From positions 1 through 64,000 of the forward strand of contig NZ_BMGY01000019.1 in assembly GCF_014640435.1 (NCBI RefSeq): a stretch of 64,000 nucleotides of DNA. Reading direction: 5' to 3'. The position numbers and the translations under genes are program-made. Of the stretch, positions 25,137 through 33,400 are shown piece by piece. The notes beneath the pieces are model-generated. The model searched no databases. It was not told the DNA's origin and saw only the letters and a list, made by a program, of their open reading frames with translations. Within the stretch, counting starts at the first letter, position 1. Every line of letters starts with the position of its first letter. Source of the stretch: Hymenobacter frigidus (lineage in GTDB: Bacteria; Bacteroidota; Bacteroidia; Cytophagales; Hymenobacteraceae).

Positions 25137-26783
25137 ATGACGATTTCCCCTTTCCGCCGCTGGTGGTTTTCACTGGCTTTGCTTACGCTGCCAACCCTGG
25201 GCCTGGCGCAATCGGTGGCCCCGCCCGCCCCCGCTCCGGCCGCTGACCAAAGCGCCGCCCAATGGTACCTCAAAGACCCACAGCTCGACAACGTGCCGGG
25301 CATCGGGGCCACCCGCGCTTACGCCGAGCTGCTGAAAAACCTGGTGCCCACGCCCGTTATCGTGGCCGTGATTGACTCGGGCATCGACACGGCGCACGTG
25401 GACCTGAAGCCCGTGCTGTGGGTGAACCGGGGCGAGATTCCCCGCAACGGCATCGACGACGACAAGAACGGCTACATCGACGACGTGCACGGCTGGAACT
25501 TTCTGGGCGGCAAAGACGGCCGAAACATCAACGCCGAAACCCTGGAAATGACGCGCATCGTGGCCGCCGGCCGCAAGCGTTTCAAGGGCACCACGGCCAA
25601 AACCGTGAAGGTGGCCGACAAGGCTGATTTCGCGCTGTATCAGAAAGCGGAGAAGGTGTACAAGACGCGCCTGGCCGAAGAAACCGAGCGCGCCGGGCAG
25701 GTCGAGAGCATGGCCGGCCCCATCACCGAGATGGTGGCCAAAATGAAGCAGGCCCTGGGCACCGACAAGCTCGACACCATCGCCCTGCGCAATGCCCGCC
25801 CCGAAGACCCCAACCTGAAGCGCGCCGTGGCCGGCATGCTGGAAATGATGCGCCAGACCGGCTCCGCCGACGCTGACGCCCTGCTCAAGGAGCTGAACGC
25901 CGGCCTGCAGCAGGAGCGCAGCCTACTCGATAACTCGCTGAACCTGAATTTCGACCCGCGCACCGACATCGTGAAGGACAACCCCAACGACCTGACCGAC
26001 CGCAACTACGGCAACAACGACCTGCACGGCCCCGACCCGTTGCACGGCACCCACGTGGCCGGCATCATCGCGGCCGTGCGCGACAACAAAATCGGCGTGC
26101 AGGGCATCGCCGCCGACCCGGTAAGCATCATGGTGGTACGGGCCGTGCCCGACGGCGACGAACGCGACAAGGACATTGCCAACGCCATCCGCTACGCCGT
26201 GGACAACGGCGCGCAGATTATCAACATGAGCTTCGGCAAGGAATTCTCGCCCCAGCGCGCCGCCGTGGAAGCCGCCTACAAGTACGCCGCCACCAAAAAC
26301 GTGCTGCTGGTGCACGCCGCCGGCAACGAAAATCACAACCTCGACGTGGCCGACAACTACCCGGCCTCGTTCTATATGAACAACACGACCGTGCCCAACC
26401 TGCTCACCGTGGGCGCGTCGGGCCCGAAAGACAACGCCGCCCTCACGGCCAACTTCTCAAACTACAGCAAAAAAGGGGTTGATGTGTTCGCGCCCGGCGT
26501 GGGCATTTTCAGCACCCTGCCCGGCAGCATCTACGGCAACGAGAGCGGCACCAGCATGGCCTCGCCCGTCACGGCCGGCGTAGCGGCGGTGCTCAAATCG
26601 TACTTCCCCAAGCTCACGGCCACCGATTTGAAGCGCATCATCATGCAGTCGGCCCGGGTGCACCACACCAAGGTAATGGTGCCCGGCGGCGAAAAAACGG
26701 TCGATTTCTCCACGCTGTCAGTCACCGGCGGCGTAGTGGATTTGTACGAAGCCGTGAAGCTGGCGCAGAAGGCTTCTTTGTAA
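25137..26783 (+). CDS. Subtilisin-family (S8) serine peptidase
   Basis: A 548-residue secreted protease; the ATG at 25137 begins the signal peptide (ALLTLPTLGLAQ). The catalytic triad is Asp80 (VAVIDSGID), His303 (HGTHVAG) and Ser473 (GTSMASP), with the oxyanion Asn in HAAGNENHN. About 220 residues separate Asp and His, far more than the 35 or so of subtilisin. This insert is helical and charged and includes AAGRKRFKGTTAKTVK and a long Glu/Lys stretch. There is no T9SS C-terminal domain. It is divergent from the PIG-L gene. Confidence 0.9.
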   Translation: MTISPFRRWWFSLALLTLPTLGLAQSVAPPAPAPAADQSAAQWYLKDPQLDNVPGIGATRAYAELLKNLVPTPVIVAVIDSGIDTAHVDLKPVLWVNRGEIPRNGIDDDKNGYIDDVHGWNFLGGKDGRNINAETLEMTRIVAAGRKRFKGTTAKTVKVADKADFALYQKAEKVYKTRLAEETERAGQVESMAGPITEMVAKMKQALGTDKLDTIALRNARPEDPNLKRAVAGMLEMMRQTGSADADALLKELNAGLQQERSLLDNSLNLNFDPRTDIVKDNPNDLTDRNYGNNDLHGPDPLHGTHVAGIIAAVRDNKIGVQGIAADPVSIMVVRAVPDGDERDKDIANAIRYAVDNGAQIINMSFGKEFSPQRAAVEAAYKYAATKNVLLVHAAGNENHNLDVADNYPASFYMNNTTVPNLLTVGASGPKDNAALTANFSNYSKKGVDVFAPGVGIFSTLPGSIYGNESGTSMASPVTAGVAAVLKSYFPKLTATDLKRIIMQSARVHHTKVMVPGGEKTVDFSTLSVTGGVVDLYEAVKLAQKASL

Positions 26784-26786
26784 GTT

Positions 26787-26878
26787 TTCGCACAGAGTTT
26801 AAAAAGGGAAAAAGGGAGTTTCACAGAGTTGGTATTCTCTGTGAAACTCCCTTTTTCCCTTTTTAAACTCTGTGCGAA
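26787..26878. terminator. Perfect 42-bp inverted repeat between convergent genes
   Basis: Arms 26787-26828 and 26837-26878 are exact complements around the 8-nt loop TTGGTATT. The arms contain TTTAAAAAGGGAAAAAGGG and its complement, so T-rich stretches occur in both directions. It begins 4 nt after the subtilase stop codon and ends 3 nt before the SDR stop codon, so it can serve as a two-way terminator. Confidence 0.85.
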
Positions 26879-26880
26879 TT

Positions 26881-27684
26881 TTATAATACGCCCTTCTCTT
26901 CTTTGCGAAAGTGCCCTAGCACCAGCTTATCCGTAATCCCCGGAAACAGCTTGTTGAGCAACACCGTGAGCTTGCCCTGGCCGGTGAGTACCAGCGTGCG
27001 GCGCCGCTGCCGCACGGCTTTGAGGATTTCGTCGGCCACGGCTTCGCTACTCATCATTGCGCCCTCATCACGCGGCGACTCGCCCTGGGCCGAGCCATCG
27101 GCGGCCAGCGCCACCTGCCGGATATTGGAGGCCGTGAAACCGGGCGCGGCCGTGAGCACGTGCACGCCCTGGTCGAGCAATTCCGTGCGCAGGGCTTCGA
27201 GAAAGCCGTTCATGGCAAACTTAGAAGCCGAGTAGCCGGTGCGGCCCGGCAGGCCCCGGTAGCCGGCAATGCTGCTCACGCCCACGATGCTGCCCTTGCT
27301 TTTGAGCAGGTGCGGCAGGGCAAACTTGGTGGTGAAAACCGTACCGAAGAAATTGGTTTGCATGAGCTGCTTGATGACCTCCAGGTCGGCATCCTGAAAG
27401 CGGGCGCGCATGGAAATACCGGCGTTGTTGAGCAGCACATTGAGGCCCCCGAACCGAGCCACGGTTTCCTGCACCGCGCGCTCAGAAGCGGCCTCGTCGC
27501 CCACATCGGCCCGGATGGGCAGGTGGGCCACCCCCGCGGCGGCGAGCGCGGCGGCCGTGTCGGCGAGTTTGGCTTCATCGCGCCCGGTGAAGGCCACCTG
27601 GTAGCCGGCCCGGCCAAACGCCAGGGCGCAGGCCCGGCCAATACCCGAGGTGCCGCCGGTGATGAGAACGGTGGAAGTTGCCAT
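26881..27684 (-). CDS. Short-chain dehydrogenase/reductase
   Basis: A 267-residue classical SDR oxidoreductase. The NAD(P)-binding motif TGGTSGIG lies at residues 8-15, the NNAG motif near 90, the catalytic Ser in VSSIAGY, and YSASKFAMNG supplies the Tyr and Lys near 152-156. GRDEAKL after the second strand suggests NADP(H). The C-terminal tail (TGQGKLTVLLNKLFPG) resembles membrane-associated SDRs such as DHRS7-like proteins. The substrate is unknown. A -7 box lies 66 nt upstream. Confidence 0.9.
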   Translation of the reverse strand: MATSTVLITGGTSGIGRACALAFGRAGYQVAFTGRDEAKLADTAAALAAAGVAHLPIRADVGDEAASERAVQETVARFGGLNVLLNNAGISMRARFQDADLEVIKQLMQTNFFGTVFTTKFALPHLLKSKGSIVGVSSIAGYRGLPGRTGYSASKFAMNGFLEALRTELLDQGVHVLTAAPGFTASNIRQVALAADGSAQGESPRDEGAMMSSEAVADEILKAVRQRRRTLVLTGQGKLTVLLNKLFPGITDKLVLGHFRKEEKGVL

Positions 27685-27749
27685 GGCTTATCAACTAATA
27701 AAGAATATCCCAATTGAACCAATGGGATTCGAAGGGAAAATAATCCCGG

Positions 27750-27757
27750 CAAACTTA
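27750..27757 (-). promoter_or_regulatory. -7 box of the SDR gene
   Basis: TAAGTTTG on the minus strand, an exact TAnnTTTG match, 66 nt upstream of the SDR start codon. Confidence 0.5.
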
Positions 27758-27967
27758 CGGCTGGGTGGTGCGATTTTTGTGCCGCCGATTAAACCCTGGG
27801 GTTCGCCCCTGGCCCGCCAATCAGCGGGCTGGTTGAACGCAACGCCCGGCTTTCTAATGATGGGCAGGGCCGGTTGAAACCCGGCAACCGTTGATTTCAC
27901 CCGTCCTGTCCCGGTTTTGTGCTTACATTTAACCACCAAATTCTATTGTTTCTCCTTTTCTTTTCTT

Positions 27968-30241
27968 ATGCTTCCACTCCTACGTTTCTGGTCCCGGCTT
28001 GCCCCGGGTTTTGTGGCTGCCTTGCTGGCGTTGAGCGCGTCGTCGGCCCAGGCCCAGACTTGTCCCGTGGCGGCGGCCTGCACCCCCGGCCGGGCCAGTA
28101 GCGCCCAGGCCAGTGCCTTCAACATGGGCATTCTCAACGTGACGGTGGGCAACAACCTCATCAACCGGAATTCGGTGGGCCAGTCGGAAGGCTACCAGGA
28201 CCTGAGCTGCACCACCAACGCGGCCCTGGTGGTGGGCCAGAGCTACGCCATCAGCGTGCGCACCAATGCCAGTACGCCCGAAAACGTACGGGTCTGGATT
28301 GACTACAACAACGACGGCGCTTTTACGGGTAACAACGAGCTGGCCTTCAGCTCCAACAACGCCACGCTGCACACGGGTACCATTACGGCGCCCGCCACGG
28401 CTGTGCTGGCAACCCGCCTGCGCCTGCGCGTTGCCGCTGATTACGGCCTGGGCACGGTGCCCACCTCGTGCTCCACGCCCGTGTACTCGCAGGATGAGGA
28501 CTACAGCGTGACGCTTACTGCCAACGTGAGCCCGCCGGTAGCGGCCTTCACCACCAACGGCACTACCACCTGCTCGGGCTGCGTGCAATTCACCGATGCC
28601 AGCCAGAATCTGCCCACGGCCTGGCTCTGGACGTTTGGCGATGGCACCACCAGCACCCTGCAAAACCCCAACCGCTGCTACACCACGGCCGGCACCTACG
28701 CCGTGACGCTACGCGCCACCAACGCCGCCGGCGTGAACACCAGCGCCGCCACCAGCATTATTTATAGCACTACGGTGCCGGTAGCGGCCAGCTGCTCGCC
28801 GCCCACCATCAACTTCTTCGCCAACTACGGCATCACGCGCTTCCGGCTAGGCACCATCGACAACACGTCGGCCGATGGCAGCGCCGGCTACCAGGATTTC
28901 ACCTGCCCGCAGCGCACCGACCTGACGGTAGGCGTGAACTACACCATGACCATCACCACGGGTGGCGTGAACCCGCACGACATTCGGGTGTACCTCGATA
29001 AGGACAATAACGGCATCCTGACCACCGCTGAGCAGGTATACCAGAGCCTGGGTACCCCCTCCCCCGGAGCCACCGCCACCCTGAATCTGCCCGCGGGTGC
29101 GGTGCTGAACCTGCCCTTACGCCTGCGCGTGGTGGCCGATGCCGTGGGTAACCCCCCCGGCCCCTGCACCAGCCCCGTGAGCGGCCAGGTGGAAGACTAT
29201 ACGGTGGTGCTGCGGCCCAACACCACGCCTCCCGTGGTCAGCTTCACGACCAATTACGTACCCGGCAACTGTGTGAACCCCATTCGGTTCACCGACACCA
29301 GCCAGAACCTGCCCACATCGTGGCTGTGGAACTTTGGTGATGGCACCACCAGTACCCTGCAAAACCCGCTGCACACGTACGCGGCCACGGGTACCTTTTC
29401 CATTACCCTCACGGCTAGCAATGCCAATGGCTCGGCCGCCATCACCCGGCTCAATGTGGTGAGCGTGACGGTACCCTGCCTTAGTTACTGCGCTTCGAAC
29501 GGCACGGGCGGCATCGGGCCGGGCGGCACCCAACAGGCCAGCCCGTTCTTCATCACCAACGTGAGCGTATCCAATGGCCAACCGGCCTACAACAACTTCA
29601 GCAACGTGGCGGCTGGTGGCTACGCCAACTACACCACGCTGCCCGTTACCATCAACAGCGGCCAGCTGATAAACCTGACGGTCGTTTCGAACCTGAACAT
29701 CGTGCACCGCACGGCCGTGTGGGTCGATGTTAACATAAACGGGGTGTTTGAAACCAGCGAGCTGCTGACCAACGGCGTGACGAATGCCGGACCGAACGCC
29801 GCTACGTTTGCCACCAGCTTCACGGTTCCCGCGGGCGCGGGGGGGCTCAATACCCGCATGCGCATCCTGGCCGTGGCCAACACCAATGCTGCGCCCTCGC
29901 CCTGCGCCGTGAACGTGCTAAATGCCGAGGTAGAGGACTACCAGCTGATTGTGCGCCCGCTGGCCACCCTGGCGGCCCAGGCGCTGCCCGCGCTCAGCCT
30001 GTTCCCCAACCCCACCCTGGACGGCCGGTTGCGCCTGCGCCTGCCCGACGCGGCCGCCGCGGGCACCTACCGCGCCGAAGTGCAAAACGTGTTGGGTGCC
30101 ACCGTACTACGCACCATCCTGCGCCTGGGCCCCGCCGCCGATGCTGAGCTGGACCTGAGCGCCCTGGCCCCGGGCGTGTACGTGCTGCGCCTGCGCGACG
30201 CCAAGGGCCAACTGGCGCTGCGCCGCGTGGTGCGCGAATAA
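27968..30241 (+). CDS. Secreted GEVED/PKD protein with T9SS type A sorting tail
   Basis: A 757-residue cell-surface or secreted protein. A signal peptide ends AQAQ. Then come alternating modules: GEVED domain 1 (about residues 40-185, VWIDYNNDGAF and a closing EDYSV), PKD domain 1 (TWLWTFGDGTTSTLQNP-type, about 190-270), GEVED 2 (about 275-405), PKD 2 (about 410-500) and GEVED 3 (about 510-670). The last 75 residues form a type A T9SS C-terminal domain (LFPNPTLDGRLRL, then LAPGVYVLRL and the closing RRVVRE). It should be exported by type IX secretion and anchored or released. There is no catalytic domain; an adhesive role is likely. Confidence 0.88.
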   Translation: MLPLLRFWSRLAPGFVAALLALSASSAQAQTCPVAAACTPGRASSAQASAFNMGILNVTVGNNLINRNSVGQSEGYQDLSCTTNAALVVGQSYAISVRTNASTPENVRVWIDYNNDGAFTGNNELAFSSNNATLHTGTITAPATAVLATRLRLRVAADYGLGTVPTSCSTPVYSQDEDYSVTLTANVSPPVAAFTTNGTTTCSGCVQFTDASQNLPTAWLWTFGDGTTSTLQNPNRCYTTAGTYAVTLRATNAAGVNTSAATSIIYSTTVPVAASCSPPTINFFANYGITRFRLGTIDNTSADGSAGYQDFTCPQRTDLTVGVNYTMTITTGGVNPHDIRVYLDKDNNGILTTAEQVYQSLGTPSPGATATLNLPAGAVLNLPLRLRVVADAVGNPPGPCTSPVSGQVEDYTVVLRPNTTPPVVSFTTNYVPGNCVNPIRFTDTSQNLPTSWLWNFGDGTTSTLQNPLHTYAATGTFSITLTASNANGSAAITRLNVVSVTVPCLSYCASNGTGGIGPGGTQQASPFFITNVSVSNGQPAYNNFSNVAAGGYANYTTLPVTINSGQLINLTVVSNLNIVHRTAVWVDVNINGVFETSELLTNGVTNAGPNAATFATSFTVPAGAGGLNTRMRILAVANTNAAPSPCAVNVLNAEVEDYQLIVRPLATLAAQALPALSLFPNPTLDGRLRLRLPDAAAAGTYRAEVQNVLGATVLRTILRLGPAADAELDLSALAPGVYVLRLRDAKGQLALRRVVRE

Positions 30242-30273
30242 ACCCCCGGTGTTTTCCAGCAGCAACGATAATG

Positions 30274-30327
30274 ATTGGTGATTAAGCAGCAAACGGCCAA
30301 CCCGCCTGGTGCTGCTTAATCACCAAT
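30274..30327. repeat. 17-bp perfect inverted repeat
   Basis: ATTGGTGATTAAGCAGC and its complement, with 20 nt between them, downstream of the GEVED gene. There is no T run, but it may act as a transcript end or stabiliser. Confidence 0.75.
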
Positions 30328-30407
30328 TGAATTGTCCTTCGCCATTGGGTTAAAACTTAAACCTTCTGATTTCCACAACTGATAAATTCCTGCCCTTTAC
30401 TTTTTTT

Positions 30408-33400
30408 ATGTCACAACCCTTACTTCGACGCTTTTACGGGTCGCTTCTGCTGTTGGTCCTGCTGGTGCTGGGCGCACGGCCGGCGCAGGCATCCCACTTC
30501 CTCGGTGGCGAGATGAACTACCGGTACCTCGATGCCAATGGCCCGGTTGGCAATCCGTTCCGCTACGAAATCACGGTCACAGTTTACATCAACGCCCTGC
30601 CAGGTACGCCCGGCCAGCCGGTGCGGAACCAAAACATTTTCGTATTCAACCGCACCACCGGAGCACGCACGAACGTGAACCTGACCGGAACGATTTCGCC
30701 CGTCATCACCGGGCCAAAAATCCCGGCGGGCTGCAGCATTGTGCCCCCCAACCAACCCTTCGTCATCAATCGCTTCGTGGGCACGGTCAACCTGCCGGTT
30801 TCTTTTGATGGCTACTACGCCGTGTTTTCGGTGGCGGCACGCAACGCCGGCATTGCCAACCTCGCCAATTCGGACAGCCAACCCCTGACGCTGTACGTGA
30901 GCATGGCCCCGCCGCTGATTCCGAACCGCTCGCCGGTATTCTCCGATACGGCCGTGGCCATCGTGTGCCAGAACGACACCACCATTTCCCTCAACAACGC
31001 CTTCGACCCGGACGGCGACCGGCTGGTGTACTCGTTTGGGGCTCCCTTTGGCACCTCGCCCAATAACTTCACCGCCTTTCCTCCCCTACCCAACACCATT
31101 CCTTACCGGTCGACGAACTTCAGCGCGGCGGCTCCGTTTGGAACCGGGCCCGGCAACTTCGCTACCATCAATGCCAGTACCGGCATTGCCAAGTACGGGG
31201 CCACGTCCATCGGCCAGTACGTGGTGGCCGTAGATGTGTCCGAGTACCGCAACATCAACGGCAACGAGGTGCTTATTGGCACCACCCGCCGCGACTTGCA
31301 GCTGCTGGTTACGACCTGCCCGCCCACGCCGCCGCCCGTGCTGCCGCCGGCCCTGACCATGCCCCGCGACTACACCATAGAAGAAGGCCAGTCGCTGAGC
31401 ATTGCACTATCGGCCTCCCAGGCCAGCGGCAACCACCCGCTGGTACTCACCCTGAACAGCGCCTTGCTGGACGGCAGCGGGCCATTCAACACTACTTTCA
31501 ACGGCAGCACCGGCACCGTGCAGCCCGGCAACCTCACCGGTACGGCCTCGGTTTCAGGCGTGAACACGGTGTCGGGCACGTTCGTGTTCAACTCCGCCTG
31601 CGGCAATGCCCGCACCGCACCCTACGACCTGGGCGTGACCGTGAAGGACAACGGCTGCGGCGGCAAGCAGGTTTCCGACATCTTCCGCATCACCGTGCGG
31701 CGGGCTTTGGGGCCCAACGCCATCAATGGCCCGGCCCTGGTGTGCGACCCGGCCACGGTGCGCACCTACACGGCCGCCGGCCCGGTACCGGCCTCGTACA
31801 ATTGGCGCGCAGTGGGCGGCGCCATCACCAGCGGCCAGGGCACCAGCACAGTGCAGGTAACCTGGGGCAATGCCAACACCACCGGCACGCTGGTCCTGAA
31901 AGGCATTTCGTCGCGCGGCTGCCCCACCGACTCGGTGCTGAAAACCGTTGACATCCGCCCCCTGCCCCCGCTCACCGTCACGCCCGCAGCCACCAGCATT
32001 TGCCAGGGCACGTCGACCACGCTGAGCGTGAGCGGCGGCCAGGCAGGCCTTACCTACGCCTGGACTGGCGGCGGCATCAGCTCGACCACCACGACGGTGA
32101 CGGTATCGCCTACGACAACGACGACCTATACCATAACGGGCTCCGACGGCACCTGCACCACTTCGGCCACCGTAACCGTGACCGTGACGCCCCCGCCCGT
32201 GGCCAATGCCGGCCCCGACCGCAGCGTGTGTCCCGGCGTGACGTCCACACTCCTCGGCATGCCCCCGGTAGCCGGCCTCACCTACGCCTGGAGCCCGGCC
32301 ACGGGCCTGAGCAGCACCACCGTGGCGCAGCCCACCGTGACCCTGCCCAACGCCACCGGAGCTCCCATTGTGCTGAAATACGCCCTCACGGCCAGCTCGG
32401 GCGTAAATTGCCTGAGCATTGATTCCGTATTCGTCACGGTGAATCCAGCGGCCATTGCCAATGCCGGCCCGGCCCGCGCAACCTGTGCGGGGGTGGCTTC
32501 AGTTGCCTTGGGCACGCCCGCCCTGCCGGGTTACACCTATAGCTGGAGCCCCGCCATCGGCTTGAGCAGCACCAACGCCGCCCAGCCCACCGCCACGCTG
32601 CCTAACACCACGGGCACGGACATCACCACTAGCTACACCCTGACCGCCACCAGCCCCCAAGGTTGCACGGCCACGTCGACGGTGATTCTCACGGTGAATC
32701 CGGCCGCCGTGGCCACGCCCGGCCCCGGCATCAGCTTCTGCTCGGGCACGGTTTCGGCCCCACTGGGCGGCACGGCCGTACCCGGCACCACGTATAGCTG
32801 GAGCCCGACTACTGGACTGAGCAACCCCACCATCCTGAACCCGACGGTGACCGGCACCAACACCACCGGCGCGCCCATCATCGTGACCTACACCCTCACG
32901 GCTACCACGGCCAACGGCTGCGTGGTCACCGCCACCGTGGACGTGACCATCAACCCGGCCGCCGTAGCCGATGCCGGCGCGGCGCGCGCCACCTGCTCGA
33001 ACGTGGGCGTCGTTATCGGCGGCACGCCGGTAGCCGGCACCACCTACGCCTGGAGCCCGGCCCTCGGCCTGAGCAGCACCACTGGTCTGAACCCGACCCT
33101 GACGCTGCCCAACCTCACGGGCGCGCCCATCATCGTTACCTACACCCTGACGGCTACCACGGCCAACGGCTGCGTAGCCACTGGCACAGTCGCGGTGACC
33201 ATCAACCCGGCGGCCGTAGCCCAGGCTGGTCCCGATAAAACGACTTGCTCGAACGTGGGCGTAGTCATTGGCTCGGGTACGCCGATAGCTGGCACCACCT
33301 ACGCCTGGAGCCCAACCCTCGGCCTGAGCAGCAGCACGTCGCTGACTCCAACCGTGACGCTGTCCAACCTGACCAGCGCCGCCGTCACGCAGCAATACAT

